Assembly: GCA_964553715.1 (NCBI GenBank)
Contig: CAZKKY010000020.1
Coordinates: forward strand, 1 to 17,897
Length of the DNA: 17,897 bases
Source: JAGOJE01 sp964553715
GTDB taxonomy: Bacteria; Pseudomonadota; Alphaproteobacteria; Rickettsiales; Rickettsiaceae
Direction: 5' to 3'
In this document: positions 8,729 to 14,897 of the stretch, in pieces
Numbering within the stretch: the stretch's first letter is position 1
Layout: every line of letters begins with the position of its first letter
The notes under the pieces: generated by a model
Told to the model about the DNA's origin: nothing
Database searches by the model: none
The model's input: the letters and a program-made list of their open reading frames with translations, nothing else
Program-made: the position numbers and the translations under genes

Positions 8729-8749
8729 AAGATTAATATGATTAATCTT
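8729..8749. promoter_or_regulatory. 21-bp perfect dyad in the tolB/ankyrin divergent region
   Basis: AAGATTAAT (8729-8737), ATG, ATTAATCTT (8741-8749): nine perfect pairs around a three-base centre. It sits between the divergent tolB and first ankyrin gene starts, 114 bases from the tolB start and 158 from the ankyrin start. Neither strand has a T-run after it, which favours a protein-binding site over a terminator. No regulator can be named. The rest of 8616-8906 holds no gene that I can support. Confidence 0.35.
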
Positions 8750-8834
8750 GCAAAACATAGATCGCTCAAATTACTTTTAAAATTAAATTTTTCAAATATA
8801 TAAATAGAGCAGCAGAATGATATTAAAACCCTTC

Positions 8835-8867
8835 CTAAATATTGATTGTTATTAATAATTGATGTAA
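8835..8867 (+). repeat. Duplicated 33-bp leader element, copy 1
   Basis: This 33-base stretch is repeated upstream of the second ankyrin gene at 10066-10098 with one difference (G8848 versus A10079). It ends 39 bases before the first ankyrin ATG; copy 2 ends 34 bases before the second. It contains TTGATT (8842-8847), which with TAATAT (8865-8870) makes a possible promoter with a 17-base spacer, and the AT palindrome TTATTAATAA. It duplicated together with the gene and probably carries its promoter or operator. Confidence 0.6.
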
Positions 8868-8906
8868 TATGGCATAATATAATAAAAATAATAAAAAATT
8901 ATAAAA

Positions 8907-10037
8907 ATGATTACTATTGAACTCAGCAATAATATAGATCCTGAATTAAGAGAATTATCAGATTTTCTTAAAAAAAGCAAATTCGAGGATGCTCGAATCA
9001 TACTTTCCCGGATAAGGGAAAAAATAGATGTGAATCTTATTAATGTTCCTATTACTGTCACTAAAGAAGGACAACCACATATTGGTGAGTTTGGTTGGAC
9101 ATATGGTTGTTTGTTCAATATACTTCTAAGTAAAGACATGGCGCTTGACTCTACTCTAGAGAAGAATATACCATTTTTTCATTGGATTACTAGTGTCGGA
9201 AGTATTGAGGCAATGAAATTCCTGTTAGACGAGGGTTTTACCCCCAATATTCTTGATAACGAAGGATATCCAGCATTGTCTCATGTTATATTTAGTTATG
9301 CTGAGAATATAGCGAGAGATAGTCAATTAAATAAAATAAACTTTTTACTAAATAATGGAGCTAATCCTAATATTTTTGGTCAAGATCATTTAGGTATGCC
9401 TGATTATCAGAAAAGTCCTATATATTTAGTGCTAGATAATCCACCTATATTAAAGTCTATACTAATCCATAACTCTAATCGTCAAGATTTTCAGAAAGAC
9501 TATAGTCCTTTTTTAAAGTTGGCAATCGATCGTTTTATGTCTTATTGTCAATATTCAGAAGATTGTTTAAAATTACTATTATCACATTCAGATATTTCGG
9601 CTGTAACTGAATGCTTTTCAGATTTTTCTAATTATTTTCATCGTATACAAGATGGTTCTAAATTAATTCGAACACATAAATTTTTTAATATTGTTATTAC
9701 TAGTTTTGGATTTCTTGAGAAATCATATAAGGATTTTGAAAAGGAGATTCAAACTCTAAAAGAAACAAAACTATCTTTATCTGATTATGATGTATTGAGC
9801 TATGATTTATTGCTGCATAATTATATTGGTCGAATAATTGATAAGATAGTAGGTTTTGGTAAACATCCTATATTTGAGAACCCTGATCTGCGACATCATA
9901 TATTATCATACGTCACAAAGGAGGATGTTTGTATTTTACTAAAGGTTCATAACTCAAGTGGTAGTGATGAGGAACCCAAGGCTCCTGATATCGAGTTATC
10001 TGGTGATGTTTTAGAAGAGACAGGGATGTCATTTTGA
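8907..10037 (+). CDS. Ankyrin-repeat protein with F-box-like C-terminal segment (paralogue 1)
   Basis: 376 residues, no signal peptide or membrane segment. Degenerate ankyrin-like repeats run from about 88 to 232: FLLDEGFTPNILDNEGYPAL, then FLLNNGANPNIFG, then PIYLVLDNPPILKSIL, then LKLLLSHSD. Near the C-terminus IFENPDLRHHILSYV (322-336) followed by TKEDVCILLK resembles an F-box or PRANC-type helix pair, which in Orientia and poxvirus ankyrin proteins recruits host SKP1-cullin ligases; this is inference from the pattern. The last residues contain LSGDVLEETG (364-373), also in the paralogue, and could be a secretion signal or a binding tail. The start is chosen because both paralogues begin alike (I-E-L at residues 4-6). 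No good Shine-Dalgarno. A role as host-directed effector is likely but unproven. Confidence 0.8.
   Translation: MITIELSNNIDPELRELSDFLKKSKFEDARIILSRIREKIDVNLINVPITVTKEGQPHIGEFGWTYGCLFNILLSKDMALDSTLEKNIPFFHWITSVGSIEAMKFLLDEGFTPNILDNEGYPALSHVIFSYAENIARDSQLNKINFLLNNGANPNIFGQDHLGMPDYQKSPIYLVLDNPPILKSILIHNSNRQDFQKDYSPFLKLAIDRFMSYCQYSEDCLKLLLSHSDISAVTECFSDFSNYFHRIQDGSKLIRTHKFFNIVITSFGFLEKSYKDFEKEIQTLKETKLSLSDYDVLSYDLLLHNYIGRIIDKIVGFGKHPIFENPDLRHHILSYVTKEDVCILLKVHNSSGSDEEPKAPDIELSGDVLEETGMSF
9342..9429 (+). repeat. Near-identical 88-bp block shared by the two ankyrin genes (copy 1)
   Basis: Matches 10562-10649 at 87 of 88 bases (difference at 9382 versus 10602), including silent positions. It codes for the third ankyrin-like unit (FLLNNGANPNIFG, DHLGMPDYQKSPIYL). 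Flanking regions of the genes are much less alike, which points to gene conversion or recent exchange. Confidence 0.9.
9844..9895 (+). repeat. Identical 52-bp block at the F-box-like segment (copy 1)
   Basis: Identical to 11049-11100 at all 52 bases. It encodes IVGFGKHPIFENPDLRH, the entry to the F-box-like helices, and is bounded by divergent sequence on both sides. Confidence 0.9.
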
Positions 10038-10040
10038 AGA

Positions 10041-10063
10041 TTATAAAATTAGCAGTTTTATAA
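10041..10063 (+). terminator. Hairpin directly after the first ankyrin gene
   Basis: TTATAAAA (10041-10048) and TTTTATAA (10056-10063) pair perfectly around a 7-base loop, three bases after the TGA. The stem has no GC pairs and no separate T-tract follows, so its strength is doubtful. It could protect the 3' end of the mRNA. It marks a break before the second copy's own leader. Confidence 0.35.
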
Positions 10064-10065
10064 CT

Positions 10066-10098
10066 CTAAATATTGATTATTATTAATAATTGATGTAA
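10066..10098 (+). repeat. Duplicated 33-bp leader element, copy 2
   Basis: Second copy of the element at 8835-8867, 32 of 33 bases identical. The single difference makes the perfect 12-bp palindrome ATTATTAATAAT. The copy-1 candidate -10 box is changed here to TAAGTT, so if this is a promoter the two copies may differ in strength. Confidence 0.6.
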
Positions 10099-10132
10099 GT
10101 TAGTATCTAACTAAAGTAAAAAAATTATCAAA

Positions 10133-11263
10133 ATGAAAAGCATTGAACTTAGACAAAATATAAATCCACAATTAAAAGAATTGTTTGATTCTATAAAAGA
10201 ACATAGATTTGATGATGCACAACAATTACTAAACCAGATAACACAAGAAATAGTTGATATTAATAGCATCTATGTTCCTATTACTATTACTACTACTACT
10301 CATATAATAGAAGAATTTGGATATGATAATACGTTTGTACCAGAAAATATGAGTCATACTACCGAATTAGATAAAAATATACCATTTGTCCATTGGATTA
10401 GCAGTTTTAGAGGTATTGATGCAATAAGATTTTTATTAACGGAGGGATTTGACATCAATATTATTGATGAAGAAGGATATACAGCATTATATCATGTTAT
10501 AAATAATAGTTATACTAACACTAACTATAGCGATAGCTATAATACACAAAATCAAGTAAATTTTTTACTAAATAATGGAGCTAATCCTAATATTTTTGGT
10601 CCAGATCATTTAGGTATGCCTGATTATCAGAAAAGTCCTATATATTTAGGTTTATATAATCCATCTATATTAAATTCTATACTAACCCATAACTCTAATC
10701 TTCAAGATTTTCAGAAAGAATATCGTCCATTTGTAAATTACGCAATCAGTAGGTGTATATCTGATTTTAAATATTCGGAAGATAGTTTAAAATTACTATT
10801 ATCACATTCTGAGATGCCTGTTATCTATGAATGTTTTTCATTTTTTTCTAAAATATTTACAGTTATACCAACTGAATCTGAATTAGCTAGATTTCATAAA
10901 TTTTTTAATATTTTTATTACTAGTTTTGGACTACCTGAGAAATCATATAAGGATTTTGCAACGGATATTAAAAGCCTAAAAGAAACAAACTCAGCTGATT
11001 GTGTGAGCTATGATTTGGGGTATCACTATATTGATAAAATAATTGATCAGATAGTAGGTTTTGGTAAACATCCTATATTTGAGAACCCTGATCTGCGACA
11101 CAAGGTATTATCGTACTTAATAAATAGTGAAGCTTTTATTTTCCTAAAAACTTATGTTCCTGTAGTGTTAAATAACCCTGTCTTAACAAGTGGTGGTGGT
11201 GAGGAAACCAAGACTCCTGATTTAGTTTTATCTGGGGATGTTTTAGAAGATACAGGGGTGTAA
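10133..11263 (+). CDS. Ankyrin-repeat protein with F-box-like C-terminal segment (paralogue 2)
   Basis: 376 residues, the same length as its upstream paralogue. The overall plan is shared: an N-terminal helical region, ankyrin-like repeats at about 85-235 (FLLTEGFDINIIDEEGYTAL, FLLNNGANPNIFG, LKLLLSHSE), the FENPDLRHKVLSYL helix followed by an aromatic helix, and a C-terminal LSGDVLEDTG. The N-terminal 80 residues and the 230-300 region have diverged, while two DNA blocks are nearly identical to copy 1 (see repeats). The protein lacks a signal peptide. It is convergent with rpiB, with 18 bases between stops and no obvious terminator. Probable host-directed effector, by analogy with other Rickettsiales ankyrin proteins. 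Confidence 0.8.
   Translation: MKSIELRQNINPQLKELFDSIKEHRFDDAQQLLNQITQEIVDINSIYVPITITTTTHIIEEFGYDNTFVPENMSHTTELDKNIPFVHWISSFRGIDAIRFLLTEGFDINIIDEEGYTALYHVINNSYTNTNYSDSYNTQNQVNFLLNNGANPNIFGPDHLGMPDYQKSPIYLGLYNPSILNSILTHNSNLQDFQKEYRPFVNYAISRCISDFKYSEDSLKLLLSHSEMPVIYECFSFFSKIFTVIPTESELARFHKFFNIFITSFGLPEKSYKDFATDIKSLKETNSADCVSYDLGYHYIDKIIDQIVGFGKHPIFENPDLRHKVLSYLINSEAFIFLKTYVPVVLNNPVLTSGGGEETKTPDLVLSGDVLEDTGV
10562..10649 (+). repeat. Near-identical 88-bp block shared by the two ankyrin genes (copy 2)
   Basis: Partner of 9342-9429; one mismatch. Confidence 0.9.
11049..11100 (+). repeat. Identical 52-bp block at the F-box-like segment (copy 2)
   Basis: Partner of 9844-9895; no mismatches. Confidence 0.9.
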
Positions 11264-11281
11264 TTATTTTGAATTTGTTCT

Positions 11282-11719
11282 CTAGGTAATTTTAGCAAGA
11301 CGCAGTATATGTCTTCCACCTTCAAAAGAGGTGCTAAGAAATTTTTTTACTATAGATATATTTGTATCTACAGAATTTATTTTAGAGCCTAAGACTAATA
11401 TATTTGCATCGTTATGCATGCGTGCAAGCTCTGCCATTTCTACCGAGGTACATAGTGCAGCTCTTATATCAGAAAAGCGGTTAGCGGCTATGGACATGCC
11501 AATGCCTGTAGCGCATATTAATATTCCAATATTGCCTGGATTTTCAAGAAGATATTTGCATAATGTAATGGCGTAATCGGGATAATCTACACTTTCATGG
11601 TTTCCTTTTGGCCCAAGATCGGTTACATCGCAATCTATAGAATTTAAATAGTGAATAATCTTTTCTTTTAAAGAAAAGCCAGCATGGTCAGATGCGATAG
11701 AAATATTATATATAGACAT
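11282..11719 (-). CDS. rpiB: Ribose-5-phosphate isomerase B
   Basis: 145 residues from the chosen ATG at 11719-11717. Interconverts ribose 5-phosphate and ribulose 5-phosphate in the non-oxidative pentose phosphate pathway. Motifs are IASDHAGF (D11, H12), the catalytic Cys in CATGIGMSIAANR (C69, the usual CGTGIGMSI with G changed to A), RMHNDANILVLGS (H102) and a C-terminal Arg-rich phosphate-binding tail. The frame is open for 11 more residues to an ATG at 11752, but MYQKLLYYSII is not family-like and the internal Met gives the standard length and N-terminus. Neither start has a clear Shine-Dalgarno. It converges on the second ankyrin gene. Confidence 0.93.
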   Translation of the reverse strand: MSIYNISIASDHAGFSLKEKIIHYLNSIDCDVTDLGPKGNHESVDYPDYAITLCKYLLENPGNIGILICATGIGMSIAANRFSDIRAALCTSVEMAELARMHNDANILVLGSKINSVDTNISIVKKFLSTSFEGGRHILRLAKIT

Positions 11720-11811
11720 AATAATTGAATAATATAAAAGCTTTTGATACATTATATCTTGCAGAGGAGTTTTTTTGCAATAAAATAAACTATTGCTAGT
11801 AAAAAAGTAAT

Positions 11812-12123
11812 ATGAAAAAAACTATAAATAACATAATACCGACAGTATTTTTGCTTTATGCAATGCTTTTTAATATAGCATCAGCAACTAAGGGCGGAGC
11901 TATGGGTATGCAGCCATTTTATGATTCTACAATATGCTTCAACAAAGGTAGTTCTAATCCTTCTTATCTAGCAAGACCAGCTATTAATAAAGATAATGGT
12001 GGTCAAATAAAAACCACCATCCAGCAAGATATGCAATTAGCTAATAGTGAAGCAGATTCGGTGCCTAAACAGAATCAGGAAGATAGGGTTATTGAGTTTA
12101 TTGTAAGCGATATAGGAAGATAG
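11812..12123 (+). CDS. Small exported protein of unknown function
   Basis: 103 residues, family not recognised. Residues 1-25 form a signal peptide: basic MKKT start, hydrophobic core (PTVFLLYAMLFNI) and a cleavage site after ASA. The mature part is about 78 residues, Gly/Asn/Gln-rich at the start (TKGGAMGMQPFYDS) and acidic later, with a single Cys (C43). It would be periplasmic or secreted. It is divergent from rpiB and upstream of gapR. Coding status is supported by the well-formed signal peptide and reading-frame length, not by homology. Confidence 0.6.
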   Translation: MKKTINNIIPTVFLLYAMLFNIASATKGGAMGMQPFYDSTICFNKGSSNPSYLARPAINKDNGGQIKTTIQQDMQLANSEADSVPKQNQEDRVIEFIVSDIGR

Positions 12124-12183
12124 GAATAGTAGTTTTCTATACCAAACTGCGCTTTCAAAGACTATCAAAACAGCTTTTTAGGC

Positions 12184-12211
12184 TTGTCTTTATCCCAAAA
12201 GATGTTATAAG
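12184..12211 (+). promoter_or_regulatory. Candidate promoter of gapR
   Basis: TTGTCT (12184-12189), a 16-base spacer, then TATAAG (12206-12211), 41 bases before the gapR ATG. It is a fair sigma-70-like match and suggests gapR has its own promoter rather than relying on the upstream gene. Confidence 0.4.
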
Positions 12212-12251
12212 CTCTTCTGAATTTTATATATGATATTTAGGAGTTATAATT

Positions 12252-12479
12252 ATGATCACGCGTGAGCATTTGGAACAATATATTACAAAACTTGAAAGGT
12301 TAGAGGAAGAAAAAGCTGCTATATCAGAGCAAATCAAAGAAGTTATGGCAGACGCCAAAGGAAATGGCTTTGATACAAAAGCGATGAAACAAATTCTCCG
12401 CATTCGCAAGCTTGATAAAAATGACCTTGAAGAGCAAGATGCAATGCTAGAGCTATATAGAAGCGTTTTAGGTATATAA
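12252..12479 (+). CDS. gapR: GapR-family nucleoid-associated DNA-binding protein (DUF2312)
   Basis: 75 residues. GapR is an alphaproteobacterial chromosome-structuring protein that binds AT-rich, overtwisted DNA and helps topoisomerases relieve positive supercoils. The family pattern is clear: a coiled-coil helix with KLERLEEEKAAISEQIKEV (13-31), then AKGNGFDTKAMKQILRIRKL and a final helix ending LYRSVLGI. Length is close to the Caulobacter protein. AGGAGTT about 7 bases before the ATG is a good ribosome-binding site. It converges on the SBP-TRIC gene. Confidence 0.92.
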   Translation: MITREHLEQYITKLERLEEEKAAISEQIKEVMADAKGNGFDTKAMKQILRIRKLDKNDLEEQDAMLELYRSVLGI

Positions 12480-12499
12480 TCATAGGAAATTAGTATAGC

Positions 12500-12523
12500 A
12501 AAATGAAGCTTCGGTTTTATTTT
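12500..12523. terminator. Possible terminator between convergent gapR and SBP-TRIC gene
   Basis: AAAATGAAGCTTCGGTTTT followed by ATTTTAT (12500-12525) can form an imperfect stem with an A-tract on the left and T-tract on the right, as bidirectional terminators do. The central GAAGCTTC limits the loop, so the structure needs a bulge. Confidence 0.3.
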
Positions 12524-12537
12524 ATAGAAGATAGGTA

Positions 12538-14199
12538 CTAATTGGTAGCTCCATTTATATCATTATTAGCTTCTCTTCTAAATTTTAAATTTGGTACGTT
12601 TAAGTAATGAACTATAAGGCGTGTAATAAATGCCCCTAATACTACTACAATTACTGCGTATTCTATTTTTTGTGGGTCGGGATCGTATGAATTATATGAT
12701 AAAAATAGAGAAAATGCGAACCCCCAAATTACAGATATCTCAGGATTGATATCACCATAAATGCATGTAACAATACCTTCGCGCGTTAGCATATCACGAA
12801 TTATTCCTCCAGCATTTGCTGTTAAAAAGGCAAAAAATGGTCCCCATAATTCTATAGGATCTATCCTTCCTATCATAGAAATTGCAACCCCTGTTACTAT
12901 GAAGCTTGCCTGACCAAGGGCATCACATACTATAAGCAAATTCATCCAAAATTTAGACACAGCACTATCAGAGTTAGATCCGTGATTATAATTTTCTACT
13001 AAATGCATTACAGCAAAACCAAAAATGACAATTATAACTATGATATACATAGCAGATGGAGTTGTTAAAATTCCTATTTTATCACGATTGATTATTAAAT
13101 CGCGCATTATTCCGCCAGCAACAGAAGGTAACATAGCAAAAATTAATGTACCAAATAATGTGGCATTTTCTTTTGCTGCAATAGCAATACCAGATATCGC
13201 GAATGCAATTGTCCCTATAAGGCTTACAATATAAAACCAATCAGCATTAATAGTCTGAAGTAGTAATAGAGAATAAAGATATGTACTGACTATGCTTTTA
13301 TAATCACCAGTATCAACAAAAGATGCTATCGCGCTGTTAAATTTTTCTACTACTTCAATAGGTACGGTTTTTTTACTAAACATCATATGAATAGGTGTTT
13401 TGATATTTAATGGTACTTCTTCTACCTTTTTGTCCAGAGCATTATTAAATACTAGGGAAGAACCAACAACTCTATCACATAAAAATCCGTCAACTTCATT
13501 TCGCATCAAAGCCTTTAGACTAAATAAATCCTCAGGAAATTTTACAATAATATCATGATTTGCTTCATCTTTTATAAAATCGTTAATATCAGGAGAGGCA
13601 TAAACAAATCCATCTACTACAGCTAGTCTATAATTCTGCAACCTTACTTGTGCTAAAAATTCTTTGATATTTGAAAAGGTAATCTTTTTATCACTAGAGC
13701 TTAGTCTAAATAATGAATTTTCTTCAAAACGGTAAGGAATAGAGAAATAAGCATATTTTGCTCGATCTGATGTATATGTTGCGCCAGATGCCATATCTCT
13801 ATCTCCTGTTGAGAGGTCAATCTGGTGTTGTTTCCATGGGACTTCATTGTAAGAGATATCTAACTTCACTTTTGTAGCAAGATATTTTATAAGCCAAATA
13901 TCCATACCTACTAGCTTTGTACCACTAGCTGTTGTTTTATTATATTGATAAGGTTCCCAAGAATACCATCCGCTTATCAAAGTATCTTTATCGGGTAATT
14001 CTCCACATGCGTTATTTTCTACCGGTATCATAGATGAACTGCTGCTATTGCTTTCAGAATTTGTAGATAGTGCATTATTAGTATCGTTGCTTGTGTCTGT
14101 AGGTGCAGGATTTACAGTTTCGCCGTCTGTAGATGATAAGGTTGCAGCATAGACAGATGTCGCTATTAAAAACGGAAGAAGTAGTCTGAAAAACTTCAT
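12538..14199 (-). CDS. Fusion of a periplasmic solute-binding domain (SBP_bac_3) and a TRIC/UPF0126 membrane channel domain
   Basis: 553 residues from ATG 14199. A signal peptide (MKFFRLLLPFLIATSVYA, 1-18) is followed by a Ser/Thr/Asn-rich linker (about 19-62), an amino-acid-type solute-binding domain (about 66-306; VGMDIWLIKYLA, the D-MASGATYTSDRAKYAYFS stretch), and seven or so membrane helices (about 322-535) with two UPF0126-type units: IAFAISGIAIAA plus GGIMRD (362-367), and ASFIVTGVAI plus GGIIRD (464-469). Bacterial TRIC homologues are cation (K+) channels, so this may be a ligand-gated channel; that is inference. The frame extends 21 residues upstream to 14262, but the signal peptide and an AAGGA 11 bases before ATG 14199 favour the shorter form. 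Confidence 0.82.
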   Translation of the reverse strand: MKFFRLLLPFLIATSVYAATLSSTDGETVNPAPTDTSNDTNNALSTNSESNSSSSSMIPVENNACGELPDKDTLISGWYSWEPYQYNKTTASGTKLVGMDIWLIKYLATKVKLDISYNEVPWKQHQIDLSTGDRDMASGATYTSDRAKYAYFSIPYRFEENSLFRLSSSDKKITFSNIKEFLAQVRLQNYRLAVVDGFVYASPDINDFIKDEANHDIIVKFPEDLFSLKALMRNEVDGFLCDRVVGSSLVFNNALDKKVEEVPLNIKTPIHMMFSKKTVPIEVVEKFNSAIASFVDTGDYKSIVSTYLYSLLLLQTINADWFYIVSLIGTIAFAISGIAIAAKENATLFGTLIFAMLPSVAGGIMRDLIINRDKIGILTTPSAMYIIVIIVIFGFAVMHLVENYNHGSNSDSAVSKFWMNLLIVCDALGQASFIVTGVAISMIGRIDPIELWGPFFAFLTANAGGIIRDMLTREGIVTCIYGDINPEISVIWGFAFSLFLSYNSYDPDPQKIEYAVIVVVLGAFITRLIVHYLNVPNLKFRREANNDINGATN

Positions 14200-14294
14200 A
14201 ACAATAGGGTTCCTTATCGTCGAATAATTAAAATATTCTTTTGTTTTAGAATGTTCTATCATTATTCTATATAAATTTGCTATAGAAGCAAAAA

Positions 14295-14316
14295 ATACCT
14301 TAGATATTGTAGGTAT
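14295..14316. repeat. Short inverted repeat in the SBP-TRIC/RiPP intergenic region
   Basis: ATACCT (14295-14300) and AGGTAT (14311-14316) are complementary around 10 bases. It lies about 100 bases upstream of the SBP-TRIC start on its strand and may be an operator. The remainder of the 343-base divergent gap (14200-14542) holds no gene that I can support, only AT-rich runs and the sites listed separately. Confidence 0.25.
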
Positions 14317-14398
14317 AAATAGTTAAAACGAAGATTTCATGTAACAATCTTTCAAAATATAATCAAATTAAAAAATCAACTAAAATCAAATTTAGTTA

Positions 14399-14444
14399 TT
14401 GACACTATCAAATAAGTATGGCATCTTTAAACCCTAGGGTTTAA
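14399..14444 (+). promoter_or_regulatory. TTGACA box and 18-bp palindromic operator upstream of the RiPP locus
   Basis: TTGACA (14399-14404) is a consensus -35 box. A recognisable -10 is weak (CATCTT at 14422-14427, 17-base spacer). Directly after it lies TTAAACCCTAGGGTTTAA (14427-14444), a perfect 18-bp palindrome with no spacer, one of the longest perfect palindromes in the window. Overlap of a palindrome with the promoter's -10 end is the usual position of a repressor site. It lies 98 bases before the precursor ATG and could also act on the divergent SBP-TRIC gene. Confidence 0.45.
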
Positions 14445-14542
14445 TAAATAACAAATATACAAACCTTAAGTATAGATAGTGGCGCTATTGATTATGCGTG
14501 ATTAGTCTTAATACATCTAAAAATGGTAAAAGGAGATAAATT

Positions 14543-14824
14543 ATGGCCGATTTTGACAATACATATATTGCTTCTTGTGAAGCAATGCTAAAGATTGAAG
14601 AGAACGATAATCAAACTTTTCTCGAAAATAAGCAAAATATGCTAAAAACTGAATGGACCAGATTCAGTAATGACCAGCATTTGCCTTCTACGACAAGTAA
14701 GATTATTTTAGATATTTTGCAAACTTTAATAAATGACTCTCAAGAATATGGTCAATGCCATAAAAGTACTTTTGGTAAAATTGGAGGAGCAGGCTTTGGA
14801 AAAAGTTATAGTAAAAAATGTTAA
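14543..14824 (+). CDS. Putative RiPP precursor peptide with three aromatic-X-Lys core motifs
   Basis: 93 residues, family not recognised. The acidic N-terminal two-thirds (about 1-70) would be the leader; residues 52-66 (SKIILDILQTLINDS) form an amphipathic helix. The tail is Gly/Lys/Ser-rich and contains FGK (77-79), FGK (85-87) and YSK (89-91) and ends in Cys93. Three-residue aromatic-X-Asn/Arg/Lys units are the sites where cyclophane-forming radical SAM enzymes join an aromatic ring to the beta-carbon of the third residue. W38-T39-R40 and F41-S42-N43 also fit but lie in the leader. A strong AAAAGGAGAT ribosome-binding site precedes the ATG, fitting high precursor expression. The maturase starts 73 bases downstream. 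Precursor role is inferred from size, tail and position. Confidence 0.65.
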   Translation: MADFDNTYIASCEAMLKIEENDNQTFLENKQNMLKTEWTRFSNDQHLPSTTSKIILDILQTLINDSQEYGQCHKSTFGKIGGAGFGKSYSKKC

Positions 14825-14839
14825 AATAACATCGTTATT
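14825..14839 (+). terminator. Small hairpin between precursor and maturase (possible attenuator)
   Basis: AATAAC (14825-14830), ATC, GTTATT (14834-14839), right after the precursor stop, with a T-rich run (TTTAAATTTTTTTG) ending about 26 bases later. A weak partial terminator or 3' stabiliser here would give more precursor than enzyme, as is common in RiPP operons. The stem is short and AT-rich. Confidence 0.3.
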
Positions 14840-14897
14840 GTACTAGTGTTGTTTAAATTTTTTTGTTAAATAGTTTTAATAGAAGGTGGGACTAGTG

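Noticed and set aside
8852..9139. Minus-strand open frame overlapping the first ankyrin gene
   Set aside because: It is antisense to conserved paralogous coding sequence, and its C-terminal end is translated AT-rich leader.
11720..11752. Longer rpiB start
   Set aside because: The extra 11 residues do not match RpiB N-termini; the internal Met gives the usual length.
14200..14262. Upstream ATG for the SBP-TRIC gene, adding 21 residues
   Set aside because: It would bury the signal peptide behind a polar stretch, and it has no ribosome-binding site; ATG 14199 begins the signal peptide directly.
14263..14398. Repeat array from AATCAAATT-like units upstream of the RiPP locus
   Set aside because: The units are irregular and few, as expected in AT-rich intergenic DNA; this is not a CRISPR or true tandem repeat.
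14886..14897. GTG start for the radical SAM gene, adding four residues
   Set aside because: The GTG is part of the AGAAGGTGGG ribosome-binding site; ATG 14898 has proper spacing from it.
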